From contig JARYHS010008074.1 in NCBI GenBank assembly GCA_031002005.1, positions 10,176,924-10,240,923 of the forward strand: a DNA stretch of 64,000 nt, in the 5' to 3' direction. Below, in pieces: positions 23,486 through 34,870 of the stretch (position 1 is the first letter of the stretch; the number at the start of each line of letters is the position of its first letter). The notes beneath the pieces were generated by a model, which saw nothing but the letters and a program-made list of their open reading frames with translations, did no database searches and was not told the origin of the DNA. A program made the position numbers and the translations under genes. The stretch comes from Vandiemenella viatica. Lineage: Eukaryota; Arthropoda; Insecta; Orthoptera; Morabidae.

Positions 23486-26400
23486 TTACTCTTGAGTTTC
23501 TTCCTCTCCTGTCCTTCTTTCTGCTTCTGATGCCGGTTGCTCGCGGCGTCCCCTACGCTCTGCCTGTTTCAATTCAACAAATCTCGCCTTCTCGCGCTGC
23601 GACGCTAGATTAGCAGCTTCATCCAGCAAGTGCCAGAGCTCGGTATCACGCAGTATATCGTATATTCTTCTGTTCTGAAGTTGTATTTGGAGATATGCTC
23701 TTGATTCTTCAGTTTGTTTGCACTCCCAAACCACGTGCTCGGGAGTACTTACTTCACCACAGTCGCACCTGTTTGTTTCTTTGAGGCCTCTCTGTTCTAA
23801 GAAACTGTTGTATGGACCATGGCCAGATATGTAGTGTATGAGCCCTGGAGATGGTTGTAGGTGAGTCATGTTCATTCTCTCTTTCACGCAAGGAAGCATG
23901 TCGAAGGTCCTTCTGCCCGTGTTGCTGTTAGTCCATGTTTGCTGCCATTCATCCATCAGCGCATCCCAAATATCTTTTTTGGTTTCAACAGGCCTTCCAA
24001 TTATTTCAGCAGCTTGGTCATACCTTCCTTTTTTAATCCAGTATAGCGCTCCTCGCTTCCTTACTTCCAGGTCCAGGGGCCAGATACCGAGTATAACCGT
24101 TAGGGCATCTGTGGCCGTTGTTCTGTAGGCCCCAGTTAGTCGGAGCAGAATTCCTCGCTGCGTACGGCGAAGCAGCTCCTTTGGTTTGACCTTTCTTAGG
24201 TGCTTGGCCCACGTGCTTGCAGCGTATCCAGTAATGGAGGTCAGTATTGCATCGTGATATCTTCTTATGACGAGCGGAGGCAGATTAAACCGTCGTTCGC
24301 CAATGCTTATCAATTTGTGCATTACCAGTGCTGCTCTTCCACATACTTCCTCCATGTGAGACGCAAATTTCAGTTGTTCCTCCAGGTTTACACCAAGGTA
24401 GCGGACTACTGCTTTTCTCTTTATTGTTTTTCCCTGGATCCTAATTACCGGATTTCGTTTGAGTGTTCCTTTTAGGAGCATGTAGGTCGTCTTTTGTGGG
24501 GCTAGGTTTAACTTAACTGCTGCACACCACTTACTCAGGCAATCCAATACTGCTTGCATTTTGTTTCGAGTTCATGCCTGGTGTCCGCGTCTATCAGAAG
24601 TGCGAGATCATCGGCGAATGCCACCACACCCAGCAGTTCTGACATTTGTTGCAATATTTCCATGACCGGTTCCAAACCAATGTCCCAGAAAATTGGTCCA
24701 CACACTGATCCCTGCGGGCAACCTTTCGTCAGTCTCTTCTCTATGTACTTGTTGGGGCACCGCAATTTGGCATATCTATTTCTACAATAATCTCTAAAAC
24801 TGGTATAAAGGTTTTTTGGACAGTTGATGTTTCTTAAGCGTTCGAACAGCGCGGGCCACCAGAGATTGTCGAATGCGCCGGCGATATCCACAAATACTCC
24901 CACCACATAATTTTTGGAAGAGTTTTGAGCTATTTCCATTAAGCGGTTGATGGCGTCCTCTGTTGACTTGCCTGCTCTGAACCCATACTGATTTGGGTTC
25001 ATCCCATGTTTTAATCTATGTTCCTTTAGTTTCTTGCAAAGTATCTTTCTTGTACATTGAGTAAGCAGATTGGACGGTAGGATTTTGGAAGTTGTGGGTC
25101 TTTGCCTCCACCTCCGCTATGATAATCACGTCACTCGTTTTCCATGCATTTGGTATTTTTCCCTGTACCAGGCATTCGTTAAAAAGTTTATTTAAGGTTG
25201 GAACCAGTTGGATGACCAGCTCCTGGAGGACCTCTGCTGGTATCCCATCAGGTCCAGGTGCTTTTCTTTTTGGAAGGGAAAATATTGCCTCTACTATCTC
25301 TTCATCTGATATGACGCATTTTTGATGTTCACTCTCGTAGGGATCCCACATTTTTTGACGCAGTTCACTTTGCCGATCTGTCTCGTTTTCTGTATTGTCA
25401 TCTGGAAGTAGCACGGCAAGTAACTCCCGTGCAGTTTCCATCCAGTTGGTGGTCATAGATCCATCCAGTTTTCTTACAGTAGACAAGGTTGTAGGTGGCC
25501 TAATTTTGCCAGCGGCAATCTTGTAGGGGATGCCCCATGGGCCTGATCTCATATTTTGTCTAACGAAGGCTTCCCAGCTTTTTTTGTTTTGTCTTCAGCA
25601 ACAGATCCTTGAACTCTTGCTTTTTGTTCCTATATCTATCTAGAAGAGTCTGTCTCTCTTCTGTAATGAGGCAACGTTGATATACTTTTCTTGCCTTCCT
25701 CATTGTGATTCGTAGTTTCTGCAATCTTTCTGTTCATGGTTTGTCTTTTACTCCCGTTGTTTCTTTAGTGGAATTGCAGTTCTCATTGCGTCCTGGATTG
25801 CTCGAATTGTTTCTTCCGCAGCCTTGTCCACATCAAAATCTTTATCTTCGACTTGGGGGGGAATAAAGCAACTCCTCAACCTTGGCCAGTTGGCTTTGCT
25901 GATGTCATATAGCCGTTGAATATTGGTACAGGCGCCTTCGCGCGCACCGTCTCGCAGTCTTCCCAGTTCAAACATAATTAGATTGTGATCACTGGTGGTT
26001 TGGTTCTCAATCACCTTCACCCGCTTACTAGGTTTCCTGCTCTTCGATTTGCTAAAGTTATATCTATGTTCGATTTGGCACCTGCTCGGTCACTGAACGT
26101 GTATGGATGTTTGGCTCGTTTTTGACATACAGCTGTAATTCTCCAATCAGCTCGAGTAACTTTTCTCCTCGTGCGTCTGTACGACCGCTGTGCCAGAGTG
26201 CAGATTTGGCATTTGCATCGGCAACTATCACCGTAGGGCTGTCGCCTATGGCTGTACATATTTCCCTAATCTTGCAAAGATAGGGATCAATTTCGTCTCT
26301 GTATTGGAAGTACATGTTAACGAGGACTACGTTTCCCCATTGCGTACCTAACTCCACACACACCGTATGTTCATCGCAGAATTGTGTTATTTTTGTGACT

Positions 26401-26664
26401 GTGATTTGCTTATTGAAGACTATGATGGCACTCATTGGTTTTTTTCCCTGTCGAGATTATCTGAGACGTCACTGGCATGTGTGAGATTTTCCCTTCCCTG
26501 GAATGGGGCTCTTGAAGACAGAGGACATCTATTTGCATTTCCTCAGCCAGTTTACTCACTTCATGCAAAACCAGACTGGTTCTCCTGCAGTTTAACTGTG
26601 CGATCTTAATTCTCTCTGCACCCCTACTCATGGATGCCGAGTATGGATATTGCACTGTGGCCAC
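23486..26664 (-). pseudogene. LINE ORF2 (endonuclease-reverse transcriptase), frameshifted
   Basis: ORF2 would nick the target and copy the RNA there. The endonuclease shows QLNCRR and LQEP near the start (about 26580-26500), ADANAKSALWHS (about 26200), SNIDITLAN (about 26050) and SDHNLIMFELG (about 25990). The RT shows APGPDGIPAEV (about 25250), SYRPICLLNV (25070, in another frame), VDIAGAFDN (about 24890), GCPQGSV (about 24710) and FADDLALL (about 24615), then the thumb VRYLGV. The C-terminus has CDCGEVSTPEHVVWEC, a CCHC zinc finger as in R1 elements. All catalytic blocks are intact, but the frame shifts at least five times. One break (24559/24535) falls in an A-run. Confidence 0.9.
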
Positions 26665-28620
26665 GGCTGTCTCGAGTCAAGCATTATTCTTCCATGAGTC
26701 ATCACAAAATGACGATAAATTTGATCTGGATCAAAGATTTCGTTCCGTCTGTCAAATACTTGCTTGACTATAGTGAGTAACTGGGCTGAATTAGTAGGTA
26801 TATTGTTTATCTTAAGTTGAATACGATCAATTGCCTCTGGTTGCGGAAATGTGATGTTATTGCCATTTGGATGTGCTATTCTGGTTAGGTGGCGTAACGC
26901 CATAGTGAGATTTTGTGTTTCCTCTAGTCTAGCAAGCTGCAGATTGTTTTTCAAACTTTTGGTAGATATGGTCTGGAGCTATAGCAGCGTGTCTTGGTTT
27001 TTCGTTCGCTCGGTTTTTGGAGGCGCCACTAATTTTGCAGTAGTTGGATGTCATTGGAACTGGTCCTACCCACCCAAGTCCAGCTCGTTTTGGTTGAGGT
27101 CTAGGAGAAATATCACAGATGGTAGAAGTAATCTCTGAGTGTTGGAGGATAGATTCATCTATCTGCGTGCTTACGCTGTTTGCTGTTTCCTTCCCTTCTT
27201 GCAATATTTTCTCCCTGTATCTTGCAGCCCTCTCTGCTTCCTCCTCTTCCTCGATGGCGTGTTTCTTGTTTTATTCCTCTTTCCTTTCCCTACTGTTTCT
27301 TCTATTAGGTTGATAATGATACTCAATAATGATCTTTGTATGGTTATCCATCCTCTTGGAGTTCCTTCTACTGTCCATAATCTGTTCTGTTTATCAATCT
27401 TTGAAGAAACAGTTGGTATGTCGGACAATCTTTTCCAGATTTGTTGCACGATTTTCCCCGTTTCCTGCATGGGATACAAACAGCTGACTGTAAGGACTTG
27501 CTACAGCCTTCTTTCTTGTGGCTAGTTTCTCCACAATGTTTGCAAGCGGCCGACGTTTGGGTACAATGTTTGCTAATATGACCATAATCGTAGCAATGCA
27601 TACATTTTGGTACTACCGTGTAATCTTTTGCGGATATGGCACTGAATTCTATGTATATTTTTCTTTGCTGCATTATTTGCTTCCTTATTTCAGCACTTAC
27701 TTCAACAACTTGATGGACAGTGCTTTTATCTCTGGGGCCTGTTCGAAATTTTGACTTGAACCCCTCCAGAAATTGTTGTCTTTCTATTTTTCCTTCAAAA
27801 TTTTGTTCATATACTTTTTCTAGGATTTTGCATGGCTCAAGTGACGTGGGTACGTCGTACAGAATCAACAGTGGTTTCCTTTTCCTCGGCATTTCACACT
27901 TCAGATTTTCGTTTAGTTCTTTATTTTCCATAATTTTTCTTACATCATCTTGAGATGCTGTTTATACGATTTACAGCATTGTTTGTGCTACGTATTTTGT
28001 TTATTTTTTATCTTATCTTTCCCTGGTTTTATGATTCTGGTTAGTTTATCAGCAACCTGTTTCGGAGTTTCTCCATTCTTGGAAGTTATGAAGACGGCTG
28101 CACTAGTAGCTGTTTTTTCAATTTTTGAACTTTAATGTAGGTTCCATCCCTGATTTTGTCACTGCCTGCATAACTAGATGCTGACAGTTTTTTCTGCACG
28201 TTCAGTTTTCTGTTCTCTTCTCTGAGTGTCCTTATTTCTTTCTTCATCTCTTCATTTCTTCCCTCTATGTGAGCCATAGCCACTGCGAAGGAAGCAAGGT
28301 TGTCCTTAAATTCCCTCAGTTTGAACTCAGTCATTTTTTGGCCTAACAGTTTGTTAAACATAATTAAGAAGTTTTTCGTACCTGCTGTTAACTGTGTCGA
28401 TGCACTCCGATTCGGGATTTAAGCTCTGTTGTGTATTGCTATTATTGTTACCTTCAGTCGAGTCCATGATGTCAGCTGAGCCTTGAGGCAGGCGAGGTGT
28501 TGACTCACGTCAGCTGGACGCCAGGGTGCTGATGGTGCGCTCTGACGCACCCGCTCCGTGACGTTGAAGCACTGACGCGACGCAGCGCGCTGCGGACGAT
28601 GACCGTTGACTCGTGGCACT
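26628..28620 (-). pseudogene. LINE ORF1 (gag-like, three zinc knuckles), frameshifted
   Basis: ORF1 proteins of this group bind RNA and package the element. Reading from the 5' end: an N-terminal frame (28619-28419), a helical stretch with EIRTLREENRKLN (28361-28086), a frame shift, then a segment with ITSKNGETPKQVADKL (about 28100-28040). The gag-like core follows (27931-27368). Near 27600-27400 it has three cysteine-histidine knuckles of CxxC-x4-H-x4-C type: CMHCYDYGHISKHC, CKHCGETSHKKEGC and CIPCRKRG. Further frames run to 26628. At least three frame breaks are visible. Its end overlaps the ORF2 start by 37 bases, a normal arrangement in this clade. The true start codon is uncertain. Confidence 0.8.
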
Positions 28621-28810
28621 GCTTTCCAGTTCAGTAGTTAGACAAAATAACTCATACAACGTATATTTTTTTTACCGCAGTTAGCGAGAGTTTTTACATG
28701 CACTGACACGCACTATTTACACCAGCACAACTTGTTTCGTCACTTAACGATTGTTTTATCCCTCGCGAAATGCATTCAACGGCAAGAGCGACGTGACACA
28801 CAACCGCACG

Positions 28811-28823
28811 CGGCAGCCATCTT
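28811..28823 (-). promoter_or_regulatory. Possible initiator/YY1-like motif at LINE 5' end
   Basis: On the minus strand, AAGATGGCTGCCG begins 12 bases inside the element. AAGATGGC-type motifs bind YY1/Pho and mark the start of some LINEs. This is motif resemblance only. Confidence 0.3.
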
Positions 28824-28835
28824 AACTCTTCGACC

Positions 28836-29966
28836 GTCGTAATGTAGTTACGCCTTAACACTTCCGTTGTTCGGTTTCAAGTTTAAACTGTAGGTTCTCT
28901 ACACCCTGTTAAGTTCAAGTAGGCTAGGATAGAGGCGGAATGCGCAGGCAATAAAAGACCCTGGTCATAATGACCAAACGAGCCATTACTCCGTACTTCA
29001 GGTGAATGTTAGGTTGGGTTCTTCAAAAGACCATGCCTGAATTCCATTCCGATCCTTGCACCCAGTCCTATCACACTTCGTGATCGGTAAAGATCTGGCC
29101 AAGCATTTGGGAGGGCGTGGGCTCGAATCCCAGTCCGGGCATCCAGATTTGAGTTTTCCATGGTTTCCCCAAATAACGCGAGGCGAATGTCGGGATAATA
29201 TCTTCATTTTCCATGGCAGAATTCCTTCCCGTTCTCAGTCGTAACAGCATTACCTAATGACAGGACTGAACACGTGAAATGACTACGGCAATAACGAGCA
29301 TGGTGGGGTGAGATGCAATGTTGTCGCTTCACATTCGGGAGGACGTGGGTTGGAATCCCTGTCCGAACATCGAAATTTCAGCATTCCATGCTTTTTTTGC
29401 GAAATTACTGCATTTGTGCTTAAGCAATTTGACTGGAAAGTGAAAAGTCCATGATTCTAATCCCGGTCTCAGCTGCGATTTTCAAAAAGCCCTTAACCTG
29501 ACATTCACATCTGGCCACAACTTGCGTTGTAATGTAGTTACACCAGAACACTTCCGTTGTTTGGTTTCCAGTTTAAACTGTAGGTTCTCTACACCCGGCT
29601 AAGTTCACGTAGGCTAGGATAGGTGCGGAATGCGTAGGCAATAAAAAACCCTGGTCCATAATGACCAGACTAGCCATTACTCCATACTTCAGTTGAATAT
29701 CGGCTTGGTTGCTTCAAAAGGCCATGTCTGAATTCCACCCCGTTCCCTGCACCAGTCCTATCACGCATCGTGATCGGTAAAGATCTGACCTAGCATTTGG
29801 GAGGGTGCGGTTCGAATCCCCGTCCAGGCATCCAGATTTGGGTTTTCCATGGTTTCCCCAAATAACGCGAGTACGAATGCCGGGGATAATTTCATCATTT
29901 TCCATGACAGAATTCCTTCCGTTCCTCGTCCACTGTCCTTTCCCCGCCTCTAAAGGCGTAGAACCA
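28836..29966 (+). repeat. 690-bp tandem duplication of SINE block (mirror about 35695-36830)
   Basis: The segment starting GTAATGTAGTTACGCC (28840) recurs at 29530 with moderate divergence, including TTTAAACTGTAGGTTCTCTAC and the SINE that follows. Three SINE copies are involved: 29017-29250, 29295-29400 and 29700-29965, all on the plus strand. The last ends in CCCGCCTCTAAAGGCG and an A-rich tail. Both arms carry both copies, so the duplication came before the palindrome. Confidence 0.8.
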
Positions 29967-30082
29967 TAAAAAAGAATCGCATGTGCTTTTATCCAATTCA
30001 ATATAACTTATAGGCAGGTAGGTGATTTCACTGCAGGTCTATATATTCGTCCTCCTTTCAGATGTACTTTTTTTTTCCTCCT

Positions 30083-30150
30083 GGTGGGTGGTTTGTTAAC
30101 GTTCGGGACTGCCATATGGGAGATGGAGGGTTCGATTCCCGGTCCGCATG
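30083..30150 (+). repeat. tRNA-like unit (mirrors 34681-34746 and 35509-35576)
   Basis: GGTGGGTGGTTTGTTAACG resembles an A-box region, and GGTTCGATTCCC at 30129 is a B box. It does not fold as a complete tRNA by eye. It is best read as a head fragment of a second tRNA-derived SINE. Confidence 0.5.
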
Positions 30151-30619
30151 TTAATTAGTATCTGTTGTAGTTTAGACATACAAATAGTCGTTTATCGCCA
30201 AGATTCACTGTGGACACTCCGACAATGACAAAAATAAACGCGTTAGTGGTGTTTGTTCCTGTAGCCAGGGATGGTAACGCGATTTATGTGGTGGGAGTTC
30301 TACAGGTTTATCTGCTCTAATACCTGTGTCAGTGATGTATACTCATAGACCCTCCTAAGTTACCACTCTCATTCTTGTTGAGGGGTGACTGTAAATTCTT
30401 TGAAATACAGATATTTGCGCGGGTCAAGCGAATGCGTGCCACAACTTCACAATAATTGTTTGTGCATTGAAATACGGAAAAAAGTTTCTACTGTAATGGC
30501 AGTCTCTAGGTAAAGTGAAAAACGTGACCATTTTTTATCACACTCGTCTTCTTTTCAGAGTTATTGCTTGTATGCCGGTTCTGGCAGCCACCCCTTATAC
30601 GCATGTCCGGACGTCGTAG

Positions 30620-31235
30620 TCTGGGCAGACGTAAAACAGGACAGGTGGCGGGCGAACTGTGGCGGAACTAACATCAGACTTTAATGTTGGGCAGAGTACA
30701 AGTGTACCTGAACACACAGTGCACCGAACACTCCTAACGATGGGCCTCCGCAGCCAACGACACATGCATGTGCACCACGACATCGGCAACTGCGACTGAA
30801 ATGGGCATGAGACCATCGTCACTGGACGTTGGCGTAGTGGCAGATCGGTGCATGGTCTGATGAATTCCGATACCTTCTTCATCTTGCCGGAGTAAGGGTG
30901 TGAACTGGTCGGTTTCTACGGGAACAGCTTCCTGTCACCTGTACTGCGGGGAACATTCACGTGGGAGCTCTTGCAAGGCACCGTGCAAGGCACCGTGACG
31001 ACCGATAAGTATCGTACACTGGTTGCAGACCACGTACAGCACAAACCTTCATGACGACCATGTTCCCCAACGGCTGTGACATTTTTCAACAAGATAATGC
31101 GCATGTCACAAGGCCAGAAGTGTAACTTAATGGTTCGAGGAACACAGTGGCGAGTTGTAATTGATGTACTGGATCGTCCAGCTCGCCAGATCTGAACCCG
31201 ATCGAACACATCTGGGGTGTGATTGAATATTTTGG
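30620..31235 (+). pseudogene. Tc1-type transposase relic (left arm)
   Basis: The conceptual product of several frames is a Tc1/mariner-superfamily transposase. In order it has a helix-turn-helix end (THSAPNTP in one frame; the mirror copy reads VPEHTVHRTLLTMGLRSRR), then a WSDEF block holding the first catalytic Asp (about 30855), FQQDNAH with the second Asp (about 31090) and SPDLNPIEHIWGV with the third acidic residue (about 31190). Stops and frameshifts are frequent and the piece between the first two motifs is shortened, so it is inactive. Terminal repeats of the original element were not found. It is present in both arms and so is older than the palindrome. Confidence 0.8.
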
Positions 31236-32368
31236 ATTTTTGTTTTCTATTAAAACCCACATTTGATGGCGGATCGTGAATGATTGAGTACTGTCTAATG
31301 ACACTGGTGAACTTTACCCTTCATCCAATTCGTTCGGCTATGAATTAATGTAAACATATGATTTGTAATTGCATCTAAACATTACTGACAATCATTTTTA
31401 AAAGTGAGGTTCAAAATTTTTTGCTATTAATAGATCAGTCAAGCATCCGTACAATTCCATCAATGAAACAATACAGTTTCTGATCCATCATTCAACCAAA
31501 ATATTATTGGATTAATTTCCTATTCGTTTGCTGAATAGTAACGCAATGAAGATTTAATTTAGAACTACTGGTAATTTAGAACTACTGGTGTCTTTATGTA
31601 TTGACATATTAACCTGTTGTACGCTAAAGTCTCGCTCTCTCTCTCACATACACGCATAACGTTACCATCAATATAGACACGTCAGAGGAAGTGCACAGTC
31701 GGAAAAAGATCGTGAAAACAGGTAAAACATCACCGCAATTATACCACATCACTATACGAAAGATGTCATCGGTTTACATGGTTAGAAGGTGTCCATCATG
31801 CCATACGATGTGTATTGAGTGCATCCACCAAAATAGAAAAAAAAAGTGCGACATGATGCGGTGTTCCATCATAAATGAAACTCGTTCTGTTCACGGCCCG
31901 ATATGACATCGGACAACTTGAGTAGTACATCAGATATACCTGTCGAAAGTCACACTAAAGTACTGAAGTTGAACTAAACAGAGCATGCAGAAGATGAGAA
32001 CATCACAAGTTTCATTAAACAACACGACGCTCCACAAGACCGAAACATAATGGGCTCAGTACCAGATGAAACATAAATTATGTTAGATATCAGTTAGTAT
32101 GTGCCACTTTCGAAGAATTTCATTTAAAAAGTGCAAAAATAGATAAAAATTACGCGAATACTGGTCAAATATAGCAAAATATTGGTTAAAAAATTATGGC
32201 ACTTTCTGAGACAGAACTTATGCTAAAGTCTGGTTAATACAGAATGTTAAAGTGTTTGTTATAGTTGGTTAGAGTAAATTCAGGTTAGGGTTATTTCAAC
32301 TCACCTTCTCATGGTGCCACTGATACATGGATATCCAAAAGTGTTTGCTGAGGTGGCTTGGGCCCCAC

Positions 32369-32476
32369 AGTAAGCTGCTGCTGCGTAGAAAAATACAAAC
32401 GCGTTGCATCCGGAAAACCGGCGCGCTAAATTTCGGTCTTCTTAGGCCGCGCAAAATACCGGTCTCTTAGGCCGCG
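32369..32476. other. Palindrome spacer (108 bp)
   Basis: This unpaired centre holds two near-identical direct motifs: CGGTCTTCTTAGGCCGCG (32434-32451) and CGGTCTCTTAGGCCGCG (32460-32476). There is also a CCGGAAAACCGG mini-hairpin (32410-32421). No open frame of note. Confidence 0.9.
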
Positions 32477-33612
32477 GTGGGGCCCAAGCCGCCTCAGCAA
32501 ACACTTTTGGATATCCATGTATCAGTGGCACCATGAGAAGGTGAGTTGAAATAACCTACCTGAATTTACTCTAACCAACTATAACAAACACTTTAACATT
32601 CTGTATTAACCAGACTTTAGCATAAGTTCTGTCTCAGAAAGTGCCATAATTTTTTAACCAATATTTTGCTATATTTGACCAGTATTCGCGTTTTTTATCT
32701 ATTTTTGCACTTTTTAAATGAAATTCTTCGAAAGTGGCACATACTAACTGATATCTAACATAATTTATGTTTCATCTGGTACTGAGCCCATTATGTTTCG
32801 GTCTTGTGGAGCGTCGTGTTGTTTAATGAAACTTGTGATGTTCTCATCTTCTGCATGCTCTGTTTAGTTCAACTTCAGTACTTTAGTGTGACTTTCGACA
32901 GGTATATCTGATGTACTACTCAAGTTGTCCGATGTCATATCGGGCCGTGAACAGAACGAGTTTCATTTATGATGGAACACCGCATCATGTCGCACTTTTT
33001 TTTTCTATTTTGGTGGATGCACTCAATACACATCGTATGGCATGATGGACACCTTCTAACCATGTAAACCGATGACATCTTTCGTATAGTGATGTGGTAT
33101 AATTGCGGTGATGTTTTACCTGTTTTCACGATCTTTTTCCGACTGTGCACTTCCTCTGACGTGTCTATATTGATGGTAACGTTATGCGTGTATGTGAGAG
33201 AGAGAGCGAGACTTTAGCGTACAACAGGTTAATATGTCAATACATAAAGACACCAGTAGTTCTAAATTACCAGTAGTTCTAAATTAAATCTTCATTGCGT
33301 TACTATTCAGCAAACGAATAGGAAATTAATCCAATAATATTTTGGTTGAATGATGGATCAGAAACTGTATTGTTTCATTGATGGAATTGTACGGATGCTT
33401 GACTGATCTATTAATAGCAAAAAATTTTGAACCTCACTTTTAAAAATGATTGTCAGTAATGTTTAGATGCAATTACAAATCATATGTTTACATTAATTCA
33501 TAGCCGAACGAATTGGATGAAGGGTAAAGTTCACCAGTGTCATTAGACAGTACTCAATTCATATTCACGATCCAGCCATCAAAATGTGGGTTTAAATAGA
33601 AAAAACAAAAAA

Positions 33613-34225
33613 TCCAAAATATTCAATCACACCCCAGATGTGTTCGATCGGGTTCAGATCTGGCGAGCTGGACGATCCAGTACATCAATTACAACTCGCC
33701 ACTGTGTTCCTCGAACCATTAAGTTACACTTCTGGCCTTGTGACATGGCGCATTATCTTGTTGAAAAATGTCACAGCCGTTGGGGAACATGGTCGTCATG
33801 AAGGTTTGTGCTGTACGTGGTCTGCAACCAGTGTACGATACTTATCGGTCGCACGAGCTCCCACGTGAATGTTCCCCGCAGTACAGGTGACAGGAAGCTG
33901 TTCCCGTAGAAACCGACCAGTTCACACCCTTACTCCGGCAAGATGAAGAAGGTATCGGAATTCATCAGACCATGCACCGATCTGCCACTACGCCAACGTC
34001 CAGTGACGATGGTCTCATGCCCATTTCAGTCGCAGTTGCCGATGTCGTGGTGCACATGCATGTGTCGTTGGCTGCGGAGGCCCATCGTTAGGAGTGTTCG
34101 GTGCACTGTGTGTTCAGGTACACTTGTACTCTGCCCAACATTAAAGTCTGATGTTAGTTCCGCCACAGTTCGCCCGCCACCTGTCCTGTTTTACGTCTGC
34201 CCAGCCTACGACGTCCGACATGCGT
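33613..34225 (-). pseudogene. Tc1-type transposase relic (right arm)
   Basis: Inverted copy of 30620-31235. The same frameshifts and stops are present, which confirms the gene was already dead when copied. A small piece seen on the left (a repeated GGCACCGTGCAA unit near 30976) is single here. The N-terminal part is repeated again at 34871-35040 by the local duplication. Confidence 0.8.
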
Positions 34226-34870
34226 AATAAGGGGTGGCCGCCAGACCGGCATACAAGCAATAACTCTGAAAAGAAGACGAGTGGTGATAAAAAAATGGCC
34301 ACGTTTTTTCACTTTACCTAGAGACTGCCATTACAGTAGAAACTTTTTTCCGTATTTCAATGCACAAACAATTATTGTGAAGTTGTGGCACGCATTCGCT
34401 GTACCCGCGCAAATATCTGTATTTCAAGAATTTTACAGTCACCCCTCAACAAGAATGAGAAGTGGTAACTTAGGAGGGTCTATGAGTATACATCACTGAC
34501 ACAGGTATTAGAGCAGATAAACCTGTAGAACTCCCACCACATAATCGCGTTACCATCCCTGGCTACAGGAACAAACACCACTAAACGCGTTTTATTTTTG
34601 TCATTGTCGGAGTGTCCACAGTGACTCTTGGCGATAAACGCTATTTGTATGTCTAAACTACAACAGATACTAATTAACATGCGGACCGGGAATCGAACCC
34701 TCCATCTCCCACATGGCAGTCCCGAACGTTAACAAACCACCCACCAGGAGGAAAAAAGTACCTCTGAAAGGAGGACGAATATATAGACCTGCAGTGAAAT
34801 CACCTACCTGCCTATAAAGTTATATTGAATTGGATAAAAGCACATGCGATTCTTTTTTTATGGTTCTACG
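34039..34870 (+). repeat. 832-bp tandem duplication, copy 1 (right arm only)
   Basis: GATGTCGTGGTGCACATGC occurs at 34041 and again at 34873. The shared segment runs to TTTTATGGTTCTACG (34870 and 35697). The left arm has one copy, so this arose in the right arm after the palindrome. The copies are nearly identical; a few 1-4-bp indels are visible (for example GCCCGCCACC versus GCCACC). Confidence 0.92.

Larger units (their letters stand above)
22831..28834 (-). mobile_element. R1-type LINE, 6.0 kb, full length, left arm only
   Basis: The unit is bounded by a 15-bp duplication, CGTCGTAATGTAGTT, at 22816-22830 and 28835-28849. The right arm has the unbroken target once (about 36800-36815), so this is a clean insertion after the arms formed. 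It runs on the minus strand: 5' region from 28834, ORF1 (about 28620-26628), ORF2 (26664-23486) and a 3' region ending in an AAATA-type A-rich tail at 22831. The order of a zinc-knuckle ORF1 overlapping an endonuclease-RT ORF2, plus ORF2 motifs, fits the R1 clade. It is not inserted in rDNA. Frameshifts break both ORFs. Confidence 0.93.
18971..32368 (+). repeat. Giant palindrome, left arm
   Basis: This 13.4-kb arm is the inverted copy of 32477-40903. Without the LINE it is about 7.4 kb. Order from the outside in: GTAGGGATAAAAGGGG tip, small minisatellites, 170-bp array, diverged dimer, SINE chain, LINE insertion, duplicated SINE block, tRNA-like unit, Tc1 transposase relic, unique inner part. 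Sampled stretches are nearly identical to the right arm. For example, the 216-bp frame at 31691-31906 has the same translation as 32935-33150. Most differences I saw are one-base indels. Confidence 0.95.

Noticed and set aside
22831..28834. R1 element inserted in 28S rDNA
   Set aside because: ORF2 is R1-like, but the target is a SINE-rich arm and no rRNA sequence flanks it.
30083..30150. tRNA gene
   Set aside because: B box present, but no full cloverleaf by eye; repeated as part of arm structure.
31691..31906. Conserved 71-codon gene duplicated in both arms
   Set aside because: Identical translation is explained by recent arm identity; no domain or gene context supports coding.
32369..32476. 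Replication origin or hairpin telomere at the palindrome centre
   Set aside because: No origin motif or telomere repeat is seen; only the symmetric arms support it.
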